From positions 1 through 29,547 of the forward strand of contig CAKTUS010000028.1 in the NCBI GenBank assembly GCA_934621485.1: a stretch of DNA of 29,547 bases, given 5' to 3'. The first letter of the stretch is position 1; every line of letters begins with the position of its first letter. The notes beneath the pieces were generated by a model, which ran no database searches, was not told where the DNA came from, and was given only the letters and a program-made list of their open reading frames with translations. The position numbers and the translations under genes are program-made. The DNA comes from an uncultured Clostridia bacterium. GTDB lineage: Bacteria > Bacillota > Clostridia > Christensenellales > Aristaeellaceae. Below, in pieces: positions 22,095 through 29,547 of the stretch.

Positions 22095-23045
22095 ATGCAA
22101 TGGTGTGAAGCCATCGTCCATACCACCACGGCGGGAAGCGATATCGTGAGCGACGAATTGATGCAGCTGGGGGCGGCCGGAACGGAAATCATCGACCGGG
22201 CGGATGTGCCCGACCCCCGTAAGGCGGGCGTGTACTGGGAACTGTACGACCCCAAAATGGTTGAAGAAATGCCGGAGGACGTGCTGGTAAAAGGCTGGTT
22301 TGAGCTGGGCGAGCATACGCACGATGTCATTTCCCAGGTACAGCAGCGCCTGAATGGGCTTAAAAACGCCGATTTTGGCATCGACATGGGCGCACTGACA
22401 CTGGAAAGGCAAAACGTGGCGGATGAGGACTGGTCCGAAAACTGGAAGAAGTATTACAAGCCCTTCCGCATTGGCGCACACCTGGTGGTAAAGCCTACCT
22501 GGGAAGCCTACAGCCCAAAGCCTGACGATCTGGTAATCGAGCTGGATCCCGGCATGGCCTTTGGTACCGGTACGCACGAGACCACCAATATGTGCATGCA
22601 GCTTCTGGAAAAATACTATCGGGACGGCATGCGCGTAATGGACGTGGGCACCGGCAGCGGCATCCTGGCCATTGCGGCGGCTCGTTTGGGCGCCAAAAAC
22701 GTGCTGGCCGTGGATATCGACCCCGACGCCGTAAAGGTAGCCAAGGAAAACGTAAGCTTGAATGGGGTTCAAGAGGCCGTGCGCGTGGTGGTGGGCGACC
22801 TGTGCAAAAGCGAAGCCATGCACTGTGAACTGGCGGTGGCCAATATTGTGGCGGACGCTATCTGCATGCTGGCAGGCCCCCTCACCCGACATCTGGAAAA
22901 GGGCGGACTGTTGATTTGCTCCGGCATTATTCGGGAGCGGGAGCAGGATGTGCTGGCGGCGGCGAAGGAAGCGGGTTATGTGGTTGCGGACCGCATTGAA
23001 AAAGGCGAATGGGTGGCTTTGTGCCTGAGAAACGAGGCTGCCTGA
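22095..23045 (+). CDS. prmA: Ribosomal protein L11 methyltransferase
   Basis: A 316-aa SAM-dependent enzyme that methylates ribosomal protein L11. The N-terminal substrate-recognition domain is followed by the methyltransferase core: AFGTGTHETT, then motif I VMDVGTGSGILAIAAARLGA, AVDIDPDAVKVAKENV and ANIVADAICML in place of the usual active-site block. The ATG at 22095 has AAGGAGG just upstream; the frame is open further back through the hairpin but that part is not coding. It overlaps rsmE by one base (TGATG). PrmA after dnaJ is the standard Bacillota gene order. Confidence 0.95.
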   Translation: MQWCEAIVHTTTAGSDIVSDELMQLGAAGTEIIDRADVPDPRKAGVYWELYDPKMVEEMPEDVLVKGWFELGEHTHDVISQVQQRLNGLKNADFGIDMGALTLERQNVADEDWSENWKKYYKPFRIGAHLVVKPTWEAYSPKPDDLVIELDPGMAFGTGTHETTNMCMQLLEKYYRDGMRVMDVGTGSGILAIAAARLGAKNVLAVDIDPDAVKVAKENVSLNGVQEAVRVVVGDLCKSEAMHCELAVANIVADAICMLAGPLTRHLEKGGLLICSGIIREREQDVLAAAKEAGYVVADRIEKGEWVALCLRNEAA

Positions 23046-23800
23046 TGCACCGTTTTTATATAAGGGAGCCCCTTTGCGCGCCGGGGACGGCAGTGACCCT
23101 GCCACCGGAGGAAAGCGCCCATGCGGCGCGGGTGCTGCGCTTGCAGCACGGCCAGGAGGTGCGCCTGCTGGACGGTGAAAACCTGTGGGCCGGCGTGATG
23201 GAAACGGTGGATGAAAAGGCTAGCACCGTGCGGGTTCAGTTTGCATGTGAAAGCCCAGAGGCTCCGTGCCGGGCTGTGCTGTTTCAGGGCTTGCCTAAGG
23301 CAGACAAACTGGAATGGATTGTACAAAAGGGCACGGAGCTTGGCATGAACGCTCTGTGGCCCGTGGAAATGGAGCGTAGCGTGGCCCGCATGGACAAGGC
23401 GGGCCGGGATGAAAAAAAACGGGAGCGGCTAAGCCGCATCGCCCTGGAAGCCGCCAAGCAAAGCGGACGGGCCTGCGTGCCGCAGGTCGCTTCCGCCATG
23501 CCCTTTGCTAAGGCGCTGAAATCCGCTGAAGAAGCGGGCTTTGACCTGATTCTGGTGGCATGGGAGGAAGAACATGCCCTGCCCCTGTCCAGAGCGGTGA
23601 CAAACCACATCGCCAGCCATGGCATGCCTGCCAGCGTGCTGCTGGTGATTGGGCCCGAGGGCGGCATCAGCCGGGAGGAGTGGGAAGCGCTGCATAGCCT
23701 GGGGGCTGTGAGCGTTACCCTGGGCAAGCGTATCCTGCGCACCGAAACGGCGGGCTTATGCGCGCTGAGCGTGCTGTGGTCGGCTTTGGGCGAAATGTGA
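23045..23800 (+). CDS. rsmE: 16S rRNA (uracil(1498)-N(3))-methyltransferase
   Basis: A 251-aa SPOUT methyltransferase that methylates U1498 in helix 44 of 16S rRNA. It has an N-terminal PUA-like domain (MHRFYIREPL, ESAHAARVLRLQHGQEVRLLDG) and a C-terminal knotted domain with QKGTELGMNALWPVEMERS, the segment ALEAAKQSGRACVPQV, VIGPEGGISREEWEAL and LGKRILRTETAGLCALS, which form the SAM pocket. Its ATG overlaps the prmA stop, so translation is probably coupled. Confidence 0.96.
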   Translation: MHRFYIREPLCAPGTAVTLPPEESAHAARVLRLQHGQEVRLLDGENLWAGVMETVDEKASTVRVQFACESPEAPCRAVLFQGLPKADKLEWIVQKGTELGMNALWPVEMERSVARMDKAGRDEKKRERLSRIALEAAKQSGRACVPQVASAMPFAKALKSAEEAGFDLILVAWEEEHALPLSRAVTNHIASHGMPASVLLVIGPEGGISREEWEALHSLGAVSVTLGKRILRTETAGLCALSVLWSALGEM

Positions 23801-23810
23801 GGGAAAAGCA

Positions 23811-25100
23811 ATGCAGAAAACGGTTTCCTTTGTAACCCTGGGCTGCAAGGTAAACCAGTACGACAGTCAGGCCATGCTGGAACAATTTGAAGCCCATGGG
23901 TACCGGGCGGCAACGCCCGGCGAAACGGCGGATGTATATGTGGTGAATACCTGCACCGTGACCGGCACCGGCGACAAAAAGAGCATGCAGCTCATTCGCC
24001 GCTGCCTGCGGCGCAACCCCGGAGCGCAGCTGGTGGTGACAGGCTGCCTGGCGCAGCGCATGGGCGCTGCCCTGCGAGAAACCGGCGCGCGGCTTATTCT
24101 GGGCACGCAGCACCGGGCGCGGGTGGTGGAACTGCTGGAGGAGGCCATGGCCAAGGACAGCCAGATTGTGGCGGTGGACGCGGTGGAACATATTCCCTTT
24201 GAGCCGCTCAGCATCCACAACCATGAAGGCTATACCCGCGCTGTGATGAAAATTCAGGAGGGCTGCGATAACCGCTGCACCTACTGCATCATTCCTTCGG
24301 TACGGGGCACCATTCGGTCCCGCGCCCTGGCGGATGTGCATGCTGAAGCGGAAAACCTGGCGAAGGCAGGCTTTCAGGAGCTGGTGCTCACCGGCATTCA
24401 CTTAACCAGCTATGGCCGCGATTTGGTGGGCAGGCCCTCTCTGGCTCAAGCCGTGAAGGAAGCCTGTGTGGACGGCATCCGCCGGGTGCGTCTGGGCTCT
24501 TTGGAGCCGCGGGTGGCTACCCAGGCGTTTGTGGATGCGCTACGCTCCATGCCTCAGGTTTGTCCCCAGTTTCACCTGGCGCTGCAAAGCGGCAGCGACA
24601 GCGTGCTGGTTCGTATGAAACGAGGCTATAACACCGCCCAGTTCCGGGCGGCGGCGGAGCGCATCCGCAGCGCCTGGCCGTCGGCGGCCTTTACCACCGA
24701 CGTTATTGTGGGTTTTCCCGGGGAAACGGAAGCGGAATTTCAGGAAACCCTGAATTTTTGCCGGGAGATTGGTTTTGCACGGCTTCATGTATTTCCCTTC
24801 AGTCCGCGAGAGGGGACGCCTGCGGCGTCGATGGAGCAGCAGGTGCCCGAAGCAGTGAAGGCAGAGAGGGTAAAGCGACTGATTGCCTTGGGGGACGAGC
24901 TGGCTCGCAGTTATCACGAAACGTTTTTGGGCCGGCAGGTTCCCGTACTGTTGGAAGAACGAACCCGGGAGGGCGAACTGGTGGGCTATACCCCGGAATA
25001 CATTCAAGTTCGGGCGGCCAGCGGCCAGCCGGGCGAAATTGTACAGGTGAAGCTGACGACCGTTACGCCGGAAGGAATGAGCGGGATCGTTGTAGAATGA
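23811..25100 (+). CDS. mtaB: tRNA (N6-threonylcarbamoyladenosine(37)-C2)-methylthiotransferase MtaB
   Basis: A 429-aa radical SAM enzyme that converts t6A37 to ms2t6A37 in tRNAs reading ANN codons. The N-terminal methylthiotransferase domain has LGCKVNQYDSQAM, NTCTVTGTGDKKS and VTGCLAQR, whose three Cys hold the second iron-sulfur cluster. The radical SAM motif is CDNRCTYC (C152, C156, C159) in EGCDNRCTYCIIPSVRG. Then come LTGIHLTSYGRDL, HLALQSGSDSVLVRMKRGYN and VGFPGETEAEF, and a short C-terminal TRAM-like region. KVNQYDS and SVRG favour MtaB over MiaB or RimO. It starts 10 nt after rsmE with GAGGG upstream. Confidence 0.95.
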   Translation: MQKTVSFVTLGCKVNQYDSQAMLEQFEAHGYRAATPGETADVYVVNTCTVTGTGDKKSMQLIRRCLRRNPGAQLVVTGCLAQRMGAALRETGARLILGTQHRARVVELLEEAMAKDSQIVAVDAVEHIPFEPLSIHNHEGYTRAVMKIQEGCDNRCTYCIIPSVRGTIRSRALADVHAEAENLAKAGFQELVLTGIHLTSYGRDLVGRPSLAQAVKEACVDGIRRVRLGSLEPRVATQAFVDALRSMPQVCPQFHLALQSGSDSVLVRMKRGYNTAQFRAAAERIRSAWPSAAFTTDVIVGFPGETEAEFQETLNFCREIGFARLHVFPFSPREGTPAASMEQQVPEAVKAERVKRLIALGDELARSYHETFLGRQVPVLLEERTREGELVGYTPEYIQVRAASGQPGEIVQVKLTTVTPEGMSGIVVE

Positions 25101-25139
25101 TTAGAAAAGTCAACGTTGTGGAACAGGAGGATGGTTTTC

Positions 25140-25484
25140 ATGCAGGATTGTTTGTTTTGTAAGATTCTGGCGGGCGAAATTCCTTCGGCCAAGGTGTATG
25201 AGGATGAAGATACCTATGCCTTCCGGGATATCAACCCCCAGGCGTCTACCCATGTGCTGGTAATCAGCAAAAAGCATGTGCCGGACGTGGCCCATCATGA
25301 CGAATTGAGCGACCATGAGCTGGCGGCCTGTCTGCGCGCTTGCGCCAAGGTGGCCGAGCTGGAGGGCCTGAGCAAGGAAGGCTACCGCATTGTGAACAAT
25401 TGCGGGGAAAACGCCTGCCAGACGGTGAAGCATATGCACTACCATGTGCTTGGCGGGGAAAAACTGGCGGAAAAGATGGCGTAA
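25140..25484 (+). CDS. HIT family protein (HINT-like nucleotide hydrolase)
   Basis: A 114-aa cytoplasmic histidine-triad protein of the HinT type, probably hydrolysing AMP-lysine or similar nucleoside phosphoramidates. The zinc-like Cys pair DCLFCKILAGEIPS opens it, and the triad HMHYHVLGGE is at residues 98-102 and beyond. ATG 25140 is chosen because AGGAGG lies 9 nt upstream and it gives the usual M-x-D-C-x-F-C-K start; earlier in-frame starts at 25116 and 25131 are poorly placed. The mtaB-HIT-rpsU order is common in Clostridia. Confidence 0.95.
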   Translation: MQDCLFCKILAGEIPSAKVYEDEDTYAFRDINPQASTHVLVISKKHVPDVAHHDELSDHELAACLRACAKVAELEGLSKEGYRIVNNCGENACQTVKHMHYHVLGGEKLAEKMA

Positions 25485-25550
25485 ACCTCGCTTTTCACAA
25501 GTGTTACGGCGCTTTCCCCATTTTTTCCGCCCGGAAAGCCAAATTCATGG

Positions 25551-25579
25551 TTGACGAGGCGAGAGAACAGCGCTATAAT
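25551..25579 (+). promoter_or_regulatory. Sigma-A promoter of rpsU
   Basis: TTGACG (25551-25556) and TATAAT (25574-25579) with a 17-nt spacer. Transcription from about 25586 gives a leader of about 75 nt before the rpsU GTG start. This lets rpsU be made independently of the heat-shock operon. Confidence 0.88.
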
Positions 25580-25660
25580 ATGTATATGTCCGCTATGTGT
25601 CTCGATGGCGCTATCTGCGGCAACAGACCAATGGCGATATGAGCGAGGGGAGGGATAACA

Positions 25661-25834
25661 GTGTCCGAGGTACGCATCCGCGAAAACGAATCCCTGGAAA
25701 GCGCTCTGAAGCGGTTCAAACGTCAATGTGCTCGCACAGGTGTTTTGGCAGAGGCTCGCAAGCGTGAGCATTATGAAAAGCCCAGCGTGAAACGGAAGAA
25801 GAAGGCTGAGGCTGCACGCAAGCGCAAGTACTGA
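25661..25834 (+). CDS. rpsU: Small ribosomal subunit protein bS21
   Basis: A 57-aa protein, start GTG at 25661, with GGGGAGGG 6 nt upstream. The sequence SEVRIRENESLESALKRFKR, then CARTGVLAEARKREHYEKPS and a Lys/Arg-rich tail KRKKKAEAARKRKY, is clearly bS21, a component of the 30S subunit that helps initiation near the anti-Shine-Dalgarno sequence. Its length is normal. It has its own promoter and terminator, so it forms a single-gene unit after the HIT gene. Confidence 0.97.
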   Translation: MSEVRIRENESLESALKRFKRQCARTGVLAEARKREHYEKPSVKRKKKAEAARKRKY

Positions 25835-25852
25835 TTCATACGCAGTCCAGAA

Positions 25853-25884
25853 ACTCGTTCCGGCTATGCCGGGGCGGGTTTTTT
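25853..25884 (+). terminator. Intrinsic terminator of rpsU
   Basis: ACTCGTTCCGGC (25853-25864) pairs, with some G-U pairs, to GCCGGGGCGGGT (25868-25879) around a three-base loop, followed by TTTTT. It starts 18 nt after the rpsU stop. Confidence 0.88.
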
Positions 25885-25913
25885 GCGTAAATGGACACTG
25901 AACGCTCCAGGAG

Positions 25914-25971
25914 GGGAACGGCGCTGCGGCGGTGTTGCTTTTCAGGGCAGCAGCCGTTCCCTTACTTCATA
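25914..25971. repeat. Inverted repeat between rpsU and the MATE gene
   Basis: GGGAACGGCGCTGC (25914-25927) can pair with GCAGCAGCCGTTCCC (25957-25971) with one bulged base around a loop of 29 nt. No T run follows. The rest of the 25885-26141 gap holds no convincing gene; the open frame 25883-26101 has no family features. The role of the repeat is unknown. Confidence 0.6.
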
Positions 25972-26141
25972 CGCTCCATCAAACGATGGCGTGAAATTTC
26001 CGGTGCAGGAACGGCATACGATAACCCTTTACGTTCTTGAACAAGGGCGATTCACGCATGACGCTTGGCAATTGCGGCATATACTCTCACAAATTCTTTG
26101 AATGATGCTGTTGCCGTCCTGGGATTGCTTGCAAATGCGCA

Positions 26142-26170
26142 TTGCTTTTTCCCAAGGGAACCGTTATAAT
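26142..26170 (+). promoter_or_regulatory. Promoter of the MATE transporter gene
   Basis: TTGCTT (26142-26147) and TATAAT (26165-26170), spacer 17 nt. The -10 is consensus, the -35 weaker. Its position implies translation starts after about 26177, which rules out the in-frame ATGs at 26142 and 26169. Confidence 0.65.
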
Positions 26171-26216
26171 GAAACCATATGCAACCGACTACTACCGGCG
26201 GGAGATGAAGCCAGCC

Positions 26217-27605
26217 ATGAAGGGAAAAGAGAATTTGAACATACGGGGCCGTATGGAGCATATGCTGACCACCGATTTGTTCAGCTACAAGGAACTGCGC
26301 GGCATGTTCTTTACCCTGTTTCTGGACCAGTTTTTCATTCGCTTTATCGGCGTTTTGTCTACCGCCATGGTGGCTGGCACCGGTGAGGCAGCCATGGCGG
26401 CCGTGAGCATGGTGGGCACAGTCAACGGGTTGGTGTCCCTCACCTTTTATTCGCTGGCAACCGGCGGCGCGATTGTCATTGCCCGGGCTAAGGGCAGTGG
26501 CGATGCGCACCGGGTGCGCTGCGCCATTGGCGAAACCACGGGGGTGTGCGGTGGGTTGGCCATTGTGCTCAGCGTTTTGCTCTTTGCCTTTGCGCCGCCG
26601 CTGGTGAATGCGCTGTACCCGAATGTGGAACCGCTTTTGTATGAATACTCGGTGCATTATATGCGCCTGATGAGCATTTCCTTCATTCCTTATTCCATTT
26701 TTAATGCTATTTTCAATGCCTTCCGCAGCCTGGGCGATACCAAGTCCAGCTTGTTTTTGACCATTGTGATTAACGGGCTGCACCTGCTGTTTTGCCTGCT
26801 GTTTATCAATGTGATGCAGCTGGGCGTAACCGGCGCCGGACTTAGCTACATCACAGTGCGCGTGATTGGAATGGTGGTTGCGTTGCTGTGGATGCTGAAG
26901 GTCAACAATCACTACGGCGTGAAGGCGCGGCATTTCTTCCGCTTCTCGAAAAAGGTTACCAGGCAGATTGTCAGCCTGGGCATGCCCATTGCCATGGAAT
27001 CGGTGCTGTTGCAGGGCGGCATGCTGCTGGTGCAAATCTATCTGGCCATGCTGTCCACCACAGAAATTGCCGCCTATGCTGTGGCTAACTCTCTGGTAAC
27101 CATTTATTACATTCCCGGCGATACGTTGGTCACGCTGTCCGGCACAGTGTGCGGCCAGTGCATTGGCGCGAATCGCTTTGACGATGCGCGGCGTTATTGT
27201 TTGAACTTTATCCGCATTGGCCGGGTGGTGCTGCTGCTGACGGTGCTGCTGCTATTGCCGCTGAGCAACCCCATGATGGATATGTTCAGCGCGACGGCTC
27301 AGGCAAGGCCGATTATTTTTCAATCCTGTCTGATTGCGATGGCGTTCCTGCCGCTTTTGTGGTGCGACAGCTACATTGTGCCCATGGCCCTGAGAGCGGC
27401 GGGGGATGCGGTGTTTACCAGCATTGTGTCAGTTGTAGCCCTGCTGCTGTGCCGCTGCATTGTGGGCTACGTATTGACCATTGTTTGCGGCCTGGGCGTG
27501 CCGGGCGTGTGGTATAGCCTTGTGCTGGAATGGCTGGGCCGCGCCATTGTGCTGCGGCTGCGGCTGCGTGGAAACCGGTGGGAAAAATGCCGGGAGACGG
27601 CCTGA
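26217..27605 (+). CDS. MATE family efflux transporter
   Basis: A polytopic membrane protein of 462 aa from the start chosen, with about twelve hydrophobic helices in two similar halves, the MATE/MOP layout. Features include FFTLFLDQFFIRFIGVLSTAMVAGTGEAAMAAVSMVG, split here as the first helix pair, then ATGGAIVIARAKGSGDAHRVR, YSIFNAIFNAFRSLGDTKSSL and, in the second half, SLGMPIAMESVLLQGG and TVCGQCIGANRFDDARRY. MATE proteins export drugs or metabolites using Na+ or H+ gradients; the substrate here cannot be told. The start is uncertain: ATG 26217 and 26205 both lie near the GGGAG at 26199-26204, and ATG 26253 is a later option. It forms a single-gene unit with the promoter above. Confidence 0.88.
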   Translation: MKGKENLNIRGRMEHMLTTDLFSYKELRGMFFTLFLDQFFIRFIGVLSTAMVAGTGEAAMAAVSMVGTVNGLVSLTFYSLATGGAIVIARAKGSGDAHRVRCAIGETTGVCGGLAIVLSVLLFAFAPPLVNALYPNVEPLLYEYSVHYMRLMSISFIPYSIFNAIFNAFRSLGDTKSSLFLTIVINGLHLLFCLLFINVMQLGVTGAGLSYITVRVIGMVVALLWMLKVNNHYGVKARHFFRFSKKVTRQIVSLGMPIAMESVLLQGGMLLVQIYLAMLSTTEIAAYAVANSLVTIYYIPGDTLVTLSGTVCGQCIGANRFDDARRYCLNFIRIGRVVLLLTVLLLLPLSNPMMDMFSATAQARPIIFQSCLIAMAFLPLLWCDSYIVPMALRAAGDAVFTSIVSVVALLLCRCIVGYVLTIVCGLGVPGVWYSLVLEWLGRAIVLRLRLRGNRWEKCRETA

Positions 27606-27851
27606 ACAGCCGGGGGGAATAACTCGCGGAATACGCCGCTTTGCGGCTTTATAGCCTGGGCTTTTGGTAAGACAGCAGGGAAACCCCTTGGTTTTGAGAT
27701 GCGGAGCTTTGGGCGCTAACCATGGTGAACAAGGGAAAAACATTTAACGTTTTTGCTTTTTTCAAGCGCTTTTCACAAATCGGTCATGCAAAGGCGCTAT
27801 CCTAAGGAAGGTCGAAAACAGACCGCTCATTTCCAGAAGGAGGAGAAAAGC
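27606..27851 (+). other. Gap between MATE and beta-helix genes
   Basis: Contains a small GCCGC-TTT-GCGGC stem with TTTATAG after it (27635-27653), which may be a weak terminator for the MATE gene, and an AT-rich patch near 27735-27770. A frame open from 27753 lies in the same frame as the beta-helix gene, but lacks a signal peptide and its own ribosome site. No convincing promoter pair was found. Confidence 0.4.
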
Positions 27852-29342
27852 ATGAAACGAATGATTGCGATTGGCATCGCTTTGATGTTGCTGCTCAACA
27901 GCTCTATGGTGTTCGCTCAGGAAAACCGGCCGCCTGAAGCGCCAGACGGGTCAATGGGCGAAGCGCCGCCTGAAAAGCCGGACGGCGATCCGCCGACAGG
28001 CATGACGCCGCCGGACGGCGCGCCGGGAGGCGGCCCAGGCGGCGGCCCGGGAGGCCCGTCCAGCGCACCCGAGGAATATGCGGCCGTTTATACCATCAAC
28101 GAGGACATGGCGATTACCGAGGACATTGTCTCAACCGGCACGGATGAAAACGCCGTTCATGTGGCGGCCGGTACGGCGGAAATCCAGGGGGTTACGGTAA
28201 CGCGCAGTTCGGGCGACAGCACCGGCGGCGACGCGGCCAGCTTCTACGGCGTGGGCGCGGCAATACTGGCCACCGGCGGCAGCGCCGAGCTTTCCAACGT
28301 GACCGTCACGACGGATGCAAATGGAGGCGCGGGAGCTTTTGCTTATGGAGAAGGCATTGTGACCCTCTCCGATTCCACCATCACCACGCAGAAGGATACG
28401 TCCGGCGGGATTCATGTGGCTGGCGGCGGCACGCTGTACGCCAACAATGTTACCGTGACCACCCAGGGCGAGTCATCGGCGGCCATTCGCTCCGACCGGG
28501 GCGGCGGAACCATGGTGGTAAGCGGCGGCAGCTATACATCCAATGGCGTCGGCTCGCCGGCGGTTTACGTAACGGCGGATATTTCCATTCAGGACGCAGC
28601 CCTTGCGGCTACAGGCTCTGAAGCGTTGTGCCTGGAGGGCAAAAACAACGTGCGCCTGGTGAATTGCAGCCTGAGCGGAAACATGGCGGATTTGTCCCAG
28701 AACGACAACACCTGGACTGTGATTTTGTACCAGAGCATGTCCGGCGATGCCGAAGTGGGCGAGGGACGCTTTGAAATGGATGGCGGCGCATTACGCTCCC
28801 AGAACGGCGGACTGTTTTATACCACCAACACGAAGAGCGAATTTGTGCTGCGTCAGGTGGAAATTTCCTCGGCGGCGGATCGGGAATACTTCCTGCGCTG
28901 CACGGGCAACAGCAATCAGCGCGGCTGGGGTCAAACCGGCGCAAACGGCGCACAGTGCGTGTTTACTGGCATTTGCCAAACCATGGAAGGCGACGTGATT
29001 TGGGATTCCATCTCCCAGCTGAGCCTGTACGCCACGGAAGGAAGCCTGCTGGTAGGCGCGGTAGTGGATGATGAAACCCATGCCGGGAATGGCGGCGACG
29101 GCTTTTGCAACCTGTACCTTTCGCAGGATTCCACCTGGGTGGTTACCGGCGACAGCGTGCTGAGCGGTTTGTACTGTGCCGGCGCCATACAGGATGGCGA
29201 GGGCAACAGCGTGACCATTGTCTCTGCCGACGGCAGCGTTCTGGTATCCGGCGCTAGCCCGTACACCGTAACGGTGCATGAATACAGCACGGAATGTGAC
29301 TTGAGCGGGCAGGGAACCCTGCAAAACGAAGCAATGGAATAA
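27852..29342 (+). CDS. Secreted right-handed beta-helix protein with Pro/Gly-rich N-terminal region
   Basis: A 496-aa protein. A clear signal peptide (residues 1-22, MKRMIAIGIALMLLLN to VFA) is followed by a Pro-, Asp- and Gly-rich stretch (about 24-70: PPEAPDGSMGEAPPEKPDG, then GGGPGG repeats). The rest is full of short beta-strand turns such as ITEDIVSTG, VHVAAGTAEIQGVTVTRSSG, AELSNVTVTTDANGG and LYANNVTVTTQGE, typical of right-handed beta-helix/pectate-lyase-like folds. It has few Lys and Arg. There is no LPXTG anchor, SLH domain or C-terminal helix, so it is probably released or loosely bound. No catalytic motif of polysaccharide lyases can be named. AAGGAGGAG precedes the ATG by 6-7 nt. 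It may be an adhesin or surface glycan-binding protein; function unassigned. Confidence 0.85.
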   Translation: MKRMIAIGIALMLLLNSSMVFAQENRPPEAPDGSMGEAPPEKPDGDPPTGMTPPDGAPGGGPGGGPGGPSSAPEEYAAVYTINEDMAITEDIVSTGTDENAVHVAAGTAEIQGVTVTRSSGDSTGGDAASFYGVGAAILATGGSAELSNVTVTTDANGGAGAFAYGEGIVTLSDSTITTQKDTSGGIHVAGGGTLYANNVTVTTQGESSAAIRSDRGGGTMVVSGGSYTSNGVGSPAVYVTADISIQDAALAATGSEALCLEGKNNVRLVNCSLSGNMADLSQNDNTWTVILYQSMSGDAEVGEGRFEMDGGALRSQNGGLFYTTNTKSEFVLRQVEISSAADREYFLRCTGNSNQRGWGQTGANGAQCVFTGICQTMEGDVIWDSISQLSLYATEGSLLVGAVVDDETHAGNGGDGFCNLYLSQDSTWVVTGDSVLSGLYCAGAIQDGEGNSVTIVSADGSVLVSGASPYTVTVHEYSTECDLSGQGTLQNEAME

Positions 29343-29372
29343 AGGACAAAAGGGGAAAATCATGCCGCCCCA

Positions 29373-29424
29373 GACTGTCAAAGAACCCATGGGTGGTATC
29401 GGAGGGCCGCGGCCCTCCGATTTT
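29373..29424. repeat. Interspersed repeat with hairpin, matching 16719-16770
   Basis: This segment matches the left part of the element upstream of hrcA: a CTGTCRAARAACCC motif, then a variable spacer, then an identical 28-base block (29397-29424) containing the palindrome GGAGGGCCGCGGCCCTCC and TTTT. It lies about 30 nt after the beta-helix stop and could act as its terminator. Confidence 0.75.
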
Positions 29425-29480
29425 CATTGTCAGCTTTAGCGGAAAGGAACCACCAGCAGAGCTGGTGAGAAAGGAAAAAC

Positions 29481-29511
29481 TTCAGATACAAGAAACCTCC
29501 TTTGCTACAAT
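29481..29511 (+). promoter_or_regulatory. Possible promoter of a gene beyond the window
   Basis: TACAAT at 29506-29511 resembles a -10 element; TTCAGA at 29481-29486 is a poor -35 with a 19-nt spacer. The window ends in CAAAGGA, which could be part of a ribosome site. The support is weak. Confidence 0.3.
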
Positions 29512-29547
29512 AAGGTTAGGTCTGGCAACCGAAACAAGAGCAAAGGA

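Noticed and set aside
21261..23105. 614-aa open frame antisense to dnaJ, prmA and the start of rsmE
   Set aside because: It overlaps three certain genes on the other strand, lacks a start signal, and reads as low-complexity His/Gln/Ala-rich mirror sequence.
25883..26101. 72-aa frame between rpsU and the MATE gene
   Set aside because: It begins at the rpsU terminator T run, has no ribosome site and no recognisable sequence.
1..29547. CRISPR arrays, tRNA or rRNA genes, integrases, attachment sites, toxin-antitoxin pairs
   Set aside because: I looked for regularly spaced short repeats, tRNA-like cloverleaf sequences, recombinase motifs and small gene pairs and saw none. The only tandem repeats are the 106-bp units, which have no unique spacers.

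Overview
This window looks like a chromosomal segment of a spore-forming, high-GC member of the Clostridia (Bacillota). The evidence is a complete spoIIIAA-AH operon, the hrcA-grpE-dnaK-dnaJ-prmA-rsmE-mtaB-HIT-rpsU cluster with a CIRCE operator, a tyrosine T-box leader, and purine-rich Shine-Dalgarno sites before nearly every gene. The exact genus cannot be read from the sequence. A gut lineage of the Christensenellales/Oscillospirales type is a guess from GC content, the GH20 enzyme and the GC-rich intergenic palindromes.

Layout. (1) 1-2648, plus strand: a GH20 hexosaminidase, three tandem 106-bp GC-rich repeats, then a small alkyltransferase-like protein with a GTG start. (2) 2649-3445: no recognisable gene; a 21-bp perfect inverted repeat and pieces of an interspersed repeat family. 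(3) 3446-6324, minus strand: an exo/endonuclease-phosphatase family protein, a YaiI/YqxD protein and a GT-C type membrane glycosyltransferase with 4-nt overlaps, behind one promoter. (4) 6317-9711, minus strand: a sigma-A promoter, a T-box leader with a UAC (Tyr) specifier, an aminotransferase, tyrS and a YigZ protein. (5) 9732-15053, plus strand: a sigma-E-like promoter, an L,D-transpeptidase and spoIIIAA-AH, apparently one mother-cell transcription unit. (6) 15062-16681: a frameshifted DUF1622 gene (minus) diverging from hemW (plus). (7) 16692-17063: a MITE-like repeat, then the hrcA promoter and CIRCE. (8) 17093-25834: heat-shock genes, ribosome and tRNA modification genes, a HIT protein and rpsU. 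(9) 25853-29547: rpsU terminator, a MATE transporter, a secreted Gly/Pro-rich beta-helix protein and a repeat-borne hairpin.

Most genes are housekeeping or sporulation core genes in expected order. The points that stand out are the L,D-transpeptidase placed at the head of the spoIIIA operon behind a near-consensus sigma-E promoter, the tyrosine T-box that reaches tyrS through an aminotransferase, the one-base frameshift in DUF1622, and a family of palindromic interspersed repeats filling several intergenic gaps. No clearly new defence or mobile system is visible. All assignments come from reading motifs, without database searches.
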